This document shows positions 1 to 12,800 of a DNA stretch of 64,000 nt, piece after piece. Position 1 is the first letter of the stretch. Each line of letters begins with the position of its first letter. A program made the position numbers and the translations under genes. The stretch is from contig NMRA01000030.1 in the NCBI GenBank assembly GCA_002633005.1, positions 1,169,957 through 1,233,956 of the forward strand, written 5' to 3'. The notes below the pieces were generated by a model, which did not search any database, was not told the origin of the DNA, and saw nothing but the letters and a program-made list of their open reading frames with translations. The DNA is from Phoronis australis (Eukaryota; Phoronida; Phoronidae).

Positions 1-632
1 AAATCGCTGATCCAAATCCTGGCCAAATCTGCGCATTATGCTGAGACCAACCGTCTGATCAGGGCCACCTAAGAGTAATTTGGTTAATTCGCTCACTAGA
101 CTATGGCTGAAGGTCCTCGTAAGGACAAGAGTTCACCAGTCACTACCATTGGAAGAAATTTAGCGGACATTTTTCGTCAAAAAGTTTACCAGATAGTTTT
201 CATCAAAACGGAGAAAAGAAAAATGGATTTGTGAAGACAGGATTAAGTAGTAGGCCTACCAGAGCCTCTTAAAAAACACCCATCTTCGAAGTGTCGTGAA
301 CAAATGTATGAGTTTTTTTTTGGAAGAAAAACTTCCATTCACGTCGACGCAAGAACATAACTTTTTCTCCCAAAGCGGATTTTGTGGTCTTCGTACACTA
401 TGGAAGCTAACGCCTCTGCACTTCGCCTGCGTAGCCGAACAACCGGCCACACAGCAACCGACCATGATTAGCAGACGACGTACTTGCCGGAAATTACACC
501 AGATAATTGAGCCAGGTGTCGCCAGTGAATAATGACGTAAAGGCTTGTGCGCAAGCTCACAGATTTCGTCCATTGAAAGTAATCGGAGTTGGCGGTCCAT
601 GTACTATAGTCTATGATCAAAATTACTTTTCT
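1..632 (-). repeat. Dispersed element with THAP-like zinc-finger exon
   Basis: On the minus strand an ATG at 465 opens a frame beginning MVGCCVAGCSATQ, then GVSFHS and WEKKL. This has the start, the C-x4-C pair, the V-S-F-H element and spacing of a THAP DNA-binding domain, which is found in P-element-type transposases and in host genes. The later Cys-x2-His pair is not visible in this exon. Flanking sequence (1-20 and about 455-632) recurs at 10491-10675 without the THAP part, so this looks like a mobile element and a deletion derivative. It sits in the TOP2 intron upstream of exon a and may be truncated at the window edge. Confidence 0.5.
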
Positions 633-733
633 GACACAAATCTGGATTCTGCCACTTTTAGTAAGATATTGAAGTCTAGTAGTGTGCTTGTGATTGCCTG
701 AATTAATCTGTCTGTTTGCACTGTTTTCCACAG

Positions 734-839
734 GTGAGCAAAGGTAATACCACGATGTCCTTCTACAGCTTACCTGAGTTTGAGGAATGGAAGAAAGATA
801 CTGAAAACTGGCACACATACAAAGTCAAATACTACAAAG
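734..839 (+). CDS. TOP2: TOP2 exon a (first in window)
   Basis: Acceptor TTTTCCACAG precedes the exon and donor GTATTT follows. Starts in phase 0, ends one base into a Gly codon. Encodes the segment with [11 protein letters not shown] and KYYK, which follows the TOPRIM domain in all eukaryotic TOP2 proteins. Earlier exons must lie upstream of the window. Confidence 0.95.
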
Positions 840-3800
840 GTATTTATTTTGAGGTGACAGGAAACTATAAAGTTTGGCATGGTACAGGTGTTTGGTGCAA
901 ATTTTTCCATTAACAGTTGTATTTTATTGTTGTTAGCATGTCTGTCGTGCAAAGTTTTAGAGTGCTGTTTGAATGCAAAACAACCAAGAAATAATTTATG
1001 GGCCATGCAGTTTGGTGTGAGCTCATAGTTGTGACAACCACATAATTTTAGTGTACAGATCTTGGGTCAATTAATAAAATAAACATTTCATTTACTGGTT
1101 TTCTAATTCCTAACACTAGTAAGCTCAATCACTTTTCAAAAAATCCTGCTGAATTTGTGCGAATAGTGCTCAAATAGTCCCGGAGAAGTCACTCCTGTGA
1201 ATAATATGTAGTGTATGCGAGTTCAGATAAGGAAAGGTAATATGTTTGCGTATCGATACACCACTAACTATAGGATTGATGATTATTAACACAGGCATTT
1301 CAACAACATCTACTTTCTACTACTTTTTACAGGTTTTCCAACTTCTAGTCCTTTGATGTTATTACTTTTAAGTACTTTTTGGCAAGGTGTGTTGCCAAGT
1401 AGATTCTTGATATGAAAGAAGTTCAGAAGTTGTCAACAACAAACTACTTATTTCAAGTTGTTTTTCTTAAAATGTAGCTCATCAACGTGTTTAGGTGATA
1501 GTGGAGCCACATGTTGCTCATCAACGTGTTTAGGTGATAGTGGAGCCAAATGTTGCTCATCAACGTGTTTAGGTGATAGTGGAGCCAAATGTTGCTCATC
1601 AACGTGTTTAGGTGGTAATGGAGCCAAATGTTGCTCATCAACGTGTTTAGATGATAGTGGGGCCAAATGTCGTTCATCAACGTGTTAAGGTGATAGTGGA
1701 GCCACATGTTGTTGAGACTAAAACAAATGGTTTTCTTGTTCAGAGATGGGGAAAACCACGTGTATATGACATCCACATCTGCATGGCAACTTGTGTTTGG
1801 CTTAACTGCCATTCCAGTCAGATTGCGATTTAAAACAAATGGCAAGCCTGATTACCAAGCTTAGATATATACATTATAGATTTCTACGGATACTTTAAAA
1901 TGTAACAGTAATTCAGCCAAAAAAGCAGTTTTGTTGTATGAGAGCTTGCATTTCGTGACGTAACCGTTTGCCAATGATGATGATGTTGGATGGTTGCTTT
2001 TACTATTCATAACAATGGACAAATCATGAGGTAGACCATGTCTGAATCAGTATTTAGCATTGTGCCGGTATACGTTGCATTGTATTCATTTTTCGTCCAC
2101 CTGGTCACGGGTAAAATACTGCAACACAGGTAACTTATTTGTTTCCTTTAGCTTGCTGCTGTGTTTACAGTTTTTACTGTGTAGTAACTTTGTTGTAAGA
2201 GGTGGTTCTCTGTACCTCTGTGAGTGGAATTGCGTGGCTGAGACCAGCATTTGCACTCTATGCCATGTAGAGAGTCGTTACTTTAAAAGAAAATTTGAAG
2301 TTATGCATATATATTTCGCAAATGTAATGAAGTTAAGCTGCAATAGCGATCAGAGTTTTAGTGCATCGATATTTCAAGATTACTGTGCTGTTTTGAGTCA
2401 TACCGGAAAAACATTTCGGTTGGGTTGTGTATTGTGTTGTGTACCATCTCAGCCCTAGAAATAACAGCCTGGACATGTAGTAATGTACATTGAATGCTCG
2501 GTCAGTGGTGTGGGGACATGACAAAATATATCCCTTGCGTCATTTACTAGCATTGATGTTGAAGCACAAATGCTTCAGGTGAAATTTGTTTCATGGTCTT
2601 TGGAAAAGTTGAGTAAAATGTAAATTGTAGCACTGCCACAGTCTACGGTCATTTGTCAACCAACGGCTGCTTGCTGTTGTTTCCTCCGTTGCGTGACAAT
2701 GTTGTACCAGGGCTTGGAGTTGTCCTCTTTTAAAAGGATTTTCTCTGTTTTGGTTTCTATTTCATTGATTTCCAGTTTCCTCTTTTTTTCGTATCTTTAT
2801 AAATTCATTATTTTTACTTTATTCATGCAAAAACGTTTATTTCAGTTAAAATTTTACAACACAAAAATATTTCTATCACGCAACCATATTTATTTGTGGA
2901 ATGGTACATCACCTGGAAAATTTTCCTCTTTTTTGTCATTGGTCATTACAAGCTCTGTTGTATAGTGAAGGAATTGGAATCCTTGATGTTGGTTCATGGT
3001 CGGTTTGTGGACTTTGCTTTGACCTTGCTGAAGTAGGAGTGTGGCCATTGGTGCCTAAATGTTCCACTTCAGTAAGAAAAGATTAAGACCCTACTGGCTG
3101 CTCTGTGTGGGTTAATTGTGCTTTGATCCCGACTATACTGGTATCCTTTCATGGTGAAAGAGTCTATCTTCAGTAAAACCAGGAAACCCAGGATGAACTG
3201 AGATCAAGGACTTTGAATCGTCATTGCATCATCTCTGAATAAATGATTTATATTTTCCTCATTTGTAGTAGAAATTGACATTGACTTTAGTGAATATGTC
3301 ATAGACTTTCATCATTGGCATTAACTGATTTCTCTGATGAGAAATGTATTGGGTGTTGTAAGTTTGTTACTAGATGCTTGTGTTCACTTACCTCCTCAGG
3401 TTTGGGTACGAGTACAGCCAAGGAGGCAAAAGACTACTTCTCCGACATGAACAGGCACCTTATCCCCTTTAAGTATGTGGGCCCAGAAGACGACAGTTCC
3501 ATAGTACTGGTGAGTACATATGAAGGCACTATGTCCCCTGCTGATATGTGAGCCCGGAGATGGATAGCTCCATAGTACTGGTCAGTACATTAGCAAGCAC
3601 TACAGCAAACATCACGAATTATTGTATGACCGGTCCGCTAGCAGTTGACGACAGGCCGTCGGCTAATTTTTAGCTGACTGGCAGCCGGCCGTGGTGCCGA
3701 CTCAAGGCAACCCCCCAGCCGACTCTTATTGCGGACCGGTCATCAGCCTACCCTCTGGTTGGCTGCTATTTTTAGAGTAGCAGTTGTGTAATAGGTTGTC

Positions 3801-6800
3801 AGGCTGCTACTGCTTTGCGTGCCGATGCATATTCGTCTCAGCACAGTGTCAAATATATTAACCTAGTTTTACTGTGTCTCCATTACATGACTTCACATGG
3901 GTTGTGTAACACCCCTAATTCGATGGTTGAATGCAAGCGGTAATATTGAACATTGGATTATGGACAATGCAACAAGGTTTGGATAACAAAACGTGAAAGT
4001 TTTCTTTACATTTGATCTTTTGACTCGTGACATTAACAAGTTGCATTAGATTGGCTGCTTCAAGGTCAATACAACGCTGTAGTGATTTTGTAAACAGCTA
4101 TTTTCGCCCACACTTGTTTTTTGTTTGTGTTGCACCGAACTGCATATTTTTGCGTTTTTAAACTTCTTCATGAGTCTCCAACCACGCGCCCATGATGGGA
4201 TAGTGAGCGAGTTACTGCACCGAAGAGCTCTTACTCCATGGATTTTGTTTTCATAGTATTAACCTTGCAGTAAAGACGCAAAATACACGGTCCTGTATGC
4301 CCTAATCCCACAGACTTGGAAGGCTCTAAATTTGAAATCATATGGTTTCGATTTCCATGAACTTAGACAGTGACATCAAACACGGAATTACCACTGTTGA
4401 GGCTACAACCAATTCTAGCTTAAGTTTGCACATTCCGTTTCCATGCATACAGGGTCACGGTCTTAGGCATATGTTTTGTAATATCGGTTGCATTATATGT
4501 AACAATTGTAAATACCATGTCCGTGTACAATAAGCCAGTCACATTTATGTCTGATCACAATGCTTCCTCCTGTTTTGAAAACAAACAATCATTTTCATAT
4601 TTTTCGGAAAGAACGTGAAATACAACAAAATTATGATAGTCCAGATTCTACATTAAATCGCACGTGCGTTCATCGACCAACAGATGAGAGAAAACGATGA
4701 AACAACTGCCACTTGTTATCAATCATGGTAGAAAAAATTATTTGTATCATTGCCACAAGAAGTTTACAAAGCAGTCAGTGTCTGTAACTGTTCTGTCTAT
4801 ATTGTTGATTAATCAGAGCTTGGAATTTTCCGCGGAAACGCAGATTTCTGCTTTTTTCAAATGTTCTGTCCACGTTTCTTATATTTCGGATTTGATATAA
4901 AATTTCCACGGCAAATTTCTTTCTTACTGTGGCGTTGCCGACGACTTTCACCTCGAAAAGCGGAAGTTGCTCTTTATGTTTCGGAGCCAAAGTTTATCCG
5001 CTTAATCATAAAATGGTAATATCCGACTAAGAACACCCATAATCCGAATTGGTCGTCTATGCTAGGCGACCACTTTGACGACCGCAGAGGCGATTCGGCA
5101 GACGGCTCCTAGCCAGGCCTTTATGCAGCGTACGTCCTGGCAAGGATGCCCAATGTATAAATAGGAACCTTTCAAGTTTGGACACACACATTGTAATGAT
5201 TACTAGGAAGCCCAGTATGAAGACTCACAGAGGTGGCTCTTTTTTCAAAGCAGGAAGACATATACAGTGTATATACAAAGTAACAAAGTATGTCCAATGT
5301 TGCTATGCTCACACTTGGTTGCTAGCATTGTAAAAGTCTTGGTCTACACAGTTTTTTTAGTAAAAATGCTCACTACAGAAGGCTGTTTTGTAAACTTAGA
5401 TGTAAAAACCTTGGTCTATGCATTTTTTGTAAATAAATCTGTGTGTTTGGGGGGATTGCTGGGGGTGGGGGGATACGCGTCAGAATGATGGACGCCCTGG
5501 AATATTGGGAACCCCATTTTGGACACCCTATTTTCGAAATCCTGGATAAAGGCCTGCTCCTAGCCGACTGTTGTTGGTCGGCTGCTAGTTGCCTAGAGGG
5601 CCGGTCATCATCCAATTTCCGACTAGTAGGACAAAAATTCGTGATGTGTGCTGTATGTCCCCTGCTGATACATGAGCCCGGAGATAGATAGCTCCATAGT
5701 ACTGGTCAGTACTGATGATAATGTCTTGCTTTTGGTGAGCATATTCCTAAGAGCTGATTCACAGTTGTGTAGTTCACATGTTGTAAATAACCTAGTGTTG
5801 CAATTTACCTAGTATGTATAGGGGCTACGGTCACCATTTTATATACTTGAGTGTTCCCAGATGAACTTAATGGAAAATGTGAGTCAAATGTGCCACGTTT
5901 TTCAAAATCACTTCCCTGATGTTTGAAACAAGCCACTAAGTACAAGTGTCTGTATGTGATGGAAGGCAGGCTCATTGTTGTATTGTTAACATGGCAGTCT
6001 CAAGAACTGGTTGACTACATCAAGGCATGCAAGTGTTCTTGCAAGTTACAGTGTGACTCTCAGTTCATTTGACTCAGCCTTGTGGCCTCTCCTCATCTAT
6101 GCAATTTTGGATTTTACTGAAAGTGATCGCATTTTATCTGTTGCAGGCATTCAGTAAGAAGAAGATAGAGGAGAGAAAAGAGTGGCTGAGAAACTGGATG
6201 GAAGAAAAGAAGAGACGGGCTGAAATGGGTCTTCCTGAGGTAGGAAAGAGTGGGTCTGTCTGAGTAAAGTGGGAATGGCTTAGGTAAGAGAGAGTGAGTC
6301 TGCCTCAGGTAACAGAGACTGGGTCTGGCTGAAGTAAGAGGGAATCAGCCTGTCTGAGGTATTGAGGGAGTTGGTCTGACTGAGGTAAGAGGGATTGAGT
6401 CTGTCTGAGGTGAGGGGGAATAGGTCTGTCAGAGGTAAGAGGGAGTGAGTCTGTCTGAGGTGAGGGGGAATGGGTCTGTCAGAGGTAAGCGGGAGTTGGT
6501 CTGTCTGAGGTAAGAGGGAGTGGGTCTGGCTGATGTAAGACAGAATGAGTCTGACTTTGGTAAGAAAAAATCGGTCTCTCTGTGGTAAGAGGGAATGGGT
6601 CTGTCTGTGGTAAGAGGGAATGGGTGTGACTGATGTCAGAGGGAATGGGTCTGTCTGATGTAAGAGGAGTTAGTTTGTCTGAGGTCATGGAAGGAATGGG
6701 TCTGTGTGAGGTAAGAGGGAATGGGTCTGTCTGAGGTAGGAGGGTGTCGGTCTGTCTGAGGTAGGAGGGTGTCGGTCTGTCTGAGTTAGGAAGGAGTTGG

Positions 6801-9800
6801 TCTGTCTGAGGTAAGAGGGAATGGGTCTTTCTGAGGTAAGAGAAAGTTGGTCTGTCTGAGGTAAGAGCAAGGCTTGGAATTTTCCGCGCAAACGCGGATT
6901 TCCGCTTTTTTCAAATGTTCTGTCCGCGTATTTTATTATATTTCCGCTTAAAAAAATCAGATTTGATGTAAAATTTCCGTGGCAAAATTCTTTCTTACTG
7001 CGGCGTTGCCATGCCGACGACTTTCACCTCGAAAAGCGGAAGTTGCTCTTTATGCTTCGAAGGAATGTAAATTGTCAACATTGCCGGGGCATCTAGCGTC
7101 TCGTGTGATTGTAAACCGCGGTGTCAAATACTACGACTCTGCAGCCAAAAATGTGTGGAGGTGGAAGTGGTTGGACGAGCTAAAAACACGCAGACGCACA
7201 CTTCTGGAGGTGGTACTGTTTTTTTATATTTTTTTAGTCCTCCCAATTTTTCTCGACAAAAGGTTCACATCGACTGTTTCAAGGCTGAGTGCGCGCATGT
7301 TTTGGGCCGTAAAAATTTCCGCTTTCTTTGTTATTGGTCATTCCAAGCCCTGTAAGAGGGAGTGGGTCTGACTGAGGTAAGAGGGAATGGGTGTGACTGA
7401 GGTAAGAGGGAGTGGGTCTGTCTGAGGTAAGAGGAGTTTGTATGTCTGAGGTAAGAAGGAATGGGTCTTCTGAAGTAAGAGGGAGTTGGTCTGTCTGAGG
7501 TAAGAGGGAATGGATCTGAGTGTGGTAAGAGCAAATGGGGATGGAAGGGAGGTTGTACTACTAGGGTAAGTTGAGGGGAAGAGCCGAAGAAAGTCTTATA
7601 TAGGAAGGGAAATGCTTTAGTAAGGTTTCATTGGTGGCACTGAAGGGAGCATTGGAGAGGTACGGATAGAAAATACATTTTGTGGCAAAATGATGGAAAT
7701 TTCCTCATACTTGTGGATTGTCTTTAAAGACAGCAAACAAAACCTAGAAATAGCTTTGTTCATAAAGGACATTAAAAGTGCTAATGTTGTGAAGTGAAGA
7801 AAGTAAGAGACTCTTGAAAAGTAAGTAGGCTTTGTCTTATTCATCTGTTCATATGATTTACTTATTTTCTATGACTTGGGGAGTATGAAAGTGATTCAAG
7901 GTAAGATAGGGGCCTCCCTGAAACGTGTTCATACAAAAGTTTTTCCTTTCAGATCTATGTGTATGGCAAAGACACCAAGCACCTGACATACAATGAGTTT
8001 GTGAATCGAGAGTTGATCCTGTTCAGCAACATGGATAATGAACGGTCAATTCCAAGTCTCTGTGATGGTGAGTATGTCTGAGGTGGGCATGGACAATGAA
8101 CGATCCATTCCAAGTTTATGTGATGGTGAATATGTTTGAGGTGGACATGGACAATGAACAATCCATTCCAAATCGATGTGATGGTGAATACGTCTGAGGT
8201 GGACATGGACAATGAACGATCCATTCCAAATCGATGTGATAGTGAGTACGTCCGTCATCGCACCCCTCTCATCTCTACTGTCAAGCTTGTTCGATACAAT
8301 ATTCATCAATTTCTGTGATGTTATCGTGTTCATTATGGCACTTAATAATGCCTGCATGAGCAATGGATTTCCCTTGCAATTCTACCCTTGTCTTCCCAAT
8401 GGAATGTTTGACACCAGAAACATTTTTGCAAGCGTTAAAACATGGAGATGTATACTAACCACTGTGGCCATTCGACACAGACTTTACTGTCAGTTGTATT
8501 CGAACGCTCAGTCAGCAAAATTTTCTGTTTTTCAAGTATACTAACCACTGGTTAACATTTTGATTGGCTTTTATTTGGACATCACTTATATCTCGGAAAT
8601 ACACTTTTAACTAATCATGGATTATATCATTTTTAGCCAACTTGTGTTCCAGATATACGATTGAACTTCTTTTTGGCGTCTTTGTTTTCACAGTTCTGAC
8701 TCTGTGTAAAGTTTGCTTTGCTTATCACCCAAGCAAGAAGGCATGGAACATTTGGCCGCACGTATTGTCACATGCGTGCTTTGATGCGTAAATTTATGTT
8801 GTACAGTTATTAGATGTGCAAGATCAAGTAGTTCACGTTTGTGTGTGCTGTTTGTTTCTAGGTCTTAAGCCTGGGCAGCGTAAAGTGATGTTTACATGCT
8901 TTAAGCGGAACTTGGTAAAGGAACTGAAAGTTGCCCAGTTGGCTGGCTCGGTGGCCGAGATTTCAGCTTATCACCACGGAGAGGTATGTGGAAGAAAACT
9001 TTATCAGTGTACTGAAACTGTTTAATAGCGAATCGTATTGGTCAATGTGAAAGTATAGTTATAATAAATAAGATGAATATTCGTGAAGATGATGTTTTCT
9101 CACTGCCAACAGTTCAAAAATCTAAGGGCTGTTCCAGTAAAATCTGTATGGGAGGTAGGGGGAAGGCACCTTTTTTCGCACCCACCACCCATATTTTTCA
9201 TTTATTTCTTCAGCCTACCACCCGTAATTTTTTATAAGTTTGAAATGCAACCACCCGTAATATTTTTTTGTTCTTGTGGTTGACTGCACAGGCGCTTGAG
9301 TTTATCTGTTCCTCCATCACCACTAACGTCATTCATTACTAAGAAAACATATGTTTCTTATATATGGTTATTAGCCATCGAGAAATTCGAGCACCTGTGG
9401 TTAAATGGTGTTATGGACATGCCAATGAGGAGATCAGAGGGAGTGAAAAAGTCGGAGCTTTTTGCAAGTTGCATTTTTGTTTCAGTTTTTTATTCTGTTC
9501 GGATTGTTTATAAAATTTACTAAAATTCCACACCATCAAACATTTATGGCCCAATGAAACAACGACCAGTAAATTTAAATTTTTTTGAAGTACAACCACC
9601 AGCCATTTTGAATTTAAATCAAACGCAACCACCCATAAATTTTTATTTCAGTTGCCTTCCCCCCCCACACAGAATTTGCTGGAACAGCCCTAACATGAAA
9701 AGTGGTTCAACCCGTGGGGCATGAATGAAACCTGTGCTAATAGAATGCATTCAAAATAGTTCCTACAAGTCATGTTTTGAAATTTTTTGTACCAATTTTA

Positions 9801-12800
9801 ACAGAGTGTGTGCATTTTCCATTAACAAGCTTATTTTCTTTTGAAAGAGCATCAGTATGACTGGCACTGCTTCTAATCATTGTGATTCCCTTGTCAGGCT
9901 TCACTGATGGGTACCATAATCAATTTGGCCCAGAATTTTGTGGGCAGTAACAACATCAACCTACTGCAGCCCATTGGACAGTTTGGTACGCGCTTACATG
10001 GAGGAAAGGATGCTGCCAGCCCCCGTTACATCTTCACCGCTCTAAGGTAGGTCATCACTAGGCATGGGACTGTGCTTATTAGTTAGAATGACATACAGGC
10101 TTACGGTTCAAGCTGGCTGTGCACTTGAAATTATAGACAACAGATTCGCAACTCTCACATTTTCTTGCGAAATATCCTAGAGGAGCTCAGCTTCCGGTTA
10201 GTGTATTGTGACCGGAAATTCTTCCACCTATTATACTGTCTGGTACAAGGAAAGAAACTAATTTTGGCATTGAAATGTTGTTAAACATCTTCCATCAGTC
10301 CAGAAATTTTGAGGAGCTCTGGCGTGCATTAGAGCTTAAAATGAAATGTCAAGTAAACTGCTGTTGAAGTTCAAGATTGGTTTATGAGTAAGCCTGGTGG
10401 TTATTTTTGAAGTATTAATATGAGCGTTATTTAACTAGTTAATGTTTTACAAGAGTTCAATTTATTTAAGCACGGATGTGAGTTGGGCAAAATTGCTGAT
10501 CCAAATCCCGACAAAACAACCATGATTAGCAGACGATGTACTTGCCGGAAGTAATGCATGCTATATCTGCCAGGTGTCGCTGAAGAATGATGACGTCATG
10601 ACTTGCGCGAAAGATTACAGATTTCGTCCACTGAAAATATATGGAGTTGGCGATCCATGTACAATTGCTTATGATGTTATTGTTGTAGCTCACATTAAAA
10701 CGCTGTCATTTTAATGTTACTGTCATTGCAGCCCTCTTGCTAGACTTCTGTTCCCTGCCACTGATGAGCCTCTTCTCAAACACTGCTATGATGACAACGC
10801 CAAAATCGAGCCTGAGTGGTACCTTCCCATCATCCCAATGGTGCTCGTCAACGGAGCTGAGGGAATTGGCACTGGATGGAGTACCAAGATCCCGAACTAT
10901 GACCCCCGAGAAATAGTGGCCAACATCCGACGCTTACTGGATGGGCAAGACCCTGTTCCGATGGTTTGTTTTTCGTCACTTAGTCCATTAGTTAAAAACT
11001 TCATTATGTATTACTAAATAATAGCTGATTGCAATACTTCTAAATTTTTTATTGTTTGCATTACCTGATGACGATTTGCGGGCCATGTTACTTTCAATTG
11101 TTAATTCTGTAATTGTTGTGAGACGTATTATCCTGTTCAGATTTTTACAGAGGTTTTGATGGGATTGTATTCAATTGCACATTTAAAACAGAACTGTGAT
11201 GCTATCGTGCTTGAAATGCAACCAGAGCCCTCGCTTACTCGAGAAGAGATGTGCCTGTGCCATTTTGAGAGGGGAGCTTTTTCAAGGGAGGGTAAAGTTA
11301 CCCAGTCACCACCAATTCCATCCCCAATACATTTTGAAAACCCTTTTAATTGTGGGTGCTCTTATTTAGTTGTGCATGTTTCCAAAATTTTAACGATTTT
11401 TTCCATCCGCAGCTGTCCTTTGTTTTTTTTTTCTAGCAACCATCCTACAAGAACTTCAAGGGTTCCGTGGACGAGATTGAAGACCAGAAATATGTGACCA
11501 GTGGCGAAGTGTCTGTGTTGGACGAGACAACCATTGAGATCACAGAGCTTCCTGTGAGGTCGTGGACTCAGGCTTACAAAGAATCTGTCCTTGAACCCAT
11601 GCTGTATGGTACTGAGAAGACACCAGCTGTTATTACGTATGTTCTTTTCAATGCGTGTTCTCAGAAAGTCTATATGAGCTTCATCTAAACTCTGTCCCCA
11701 TAATCACCACTGGTTTGACAACCAAGTAGTTACAAAAACGTAACTATGTAAATTTGCATTTCAGCCTTGACAACTATCAGTAAATGAGAAAAAAAATTTT
11801 GATGGCTGATTGGTACTTATGAATGAAACATAAGAGGTTTGATCCAAATTCTCACAGGGGTGTTACGGTGATAAAGAGTGTGCCTTTTTTCATAAAGTGG
11901 TACCCAGCTCACATAGTGTATTTTAAGTGGTAACATATGAAACAGAAACCGCAAGGGCAATTGAAATAAGACCAGTCATGTTTTACCTGGCTGCTGTAAG
12001 TTGACTAGAATCTTGAATTTTAAAAGATGCGTCCTGGGGGCGCACTGCTGCAATGTGCTTGCACCTTTTTATTTTTGATGCGCTAATGGCGCAATGGCGC
12101 AGTCCAGGAATATCCCTGGGTGTTAGTGTTATGGTGGGATAGTTGGATGATGTTGGCCGTGTTTGTTTCTAAACACCCAATAGTATAATTGTCAATGTTA
12201 CCGAGTCATTATTGTGTGTAGGGACTATAAAGAGTACCACACAGACACAACAGTGAAGTTTGTGATCAAGATGAATCCTGCTAAGCTGTTGGAAGCTGAA
12301 GAGAAAGGGCTGCACTCGTTCTTCAAGCTGCAGTCATCCATGAGCACATCTAGTATGGTGAGTGGGGCCGAGATTGGTGTTTGTGGATGACTGTATGACT
12401 CAGACTGCAATCATCCATGAGCACATCAAGTATGGTGAATGGGACTGGTTTTGAGATCAGTGGTGCACTGATGTACAACTACTGTGATTGTACAAGTCTC
12501 GTTCATATTTTGCTCACTTACGACTCAAACACCTGTGTCTGTGTGTATCCTGTGCGGTTGTTTGTGTTTCATGTGCCATTGAGCTCAGACAGAGCCCACA
12601 TCATTTGGAGTTTTTCACAAAATATTTTTATAGTCTCTAGGTGCTGGAAGTCTTTTTGACTGATTTGCTAAGTCTTCTTTCTTCTTGAACTATCTTGACT
12701 TTTCTCAGGTATTGTTTGATCATATGGGTGTGCTGAAGCGTTACAACACTGTGGATGAGATCGTGCGTGAGTTTTACACCGTTCGTCTTGAGTATTACCA

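Larger units (their letters stand above)
840..3399 (+). other. TOP2 intron a-b
   Basis: 2.56 kb intron. Apart from the 39-bp minisatellite and the 250-bp MITE listed separately, I see only AT-rich unique sequence. Confidence 0.85.

Noticed and set aside
1448-1845. Repetitive open frames on both strands (76-130 codons)
   Set aside because: They are products of the 39-bp minisatellite, whose length is a multiple of three.
7155-7355. Open frame ending [12 protein letters not shown], repeated near 37.5 kb
   Set aside because: Shared only because both lie in copies of the same MITE; the frames differ in length and no family is visible.
6479-7534. Minus-strand Ser/Pro/Arg-rich frames rich in [13 protein letters not shown]-like repeats
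   Set aside because: They are the antisense reading of the 25-bp donor minisatellite.
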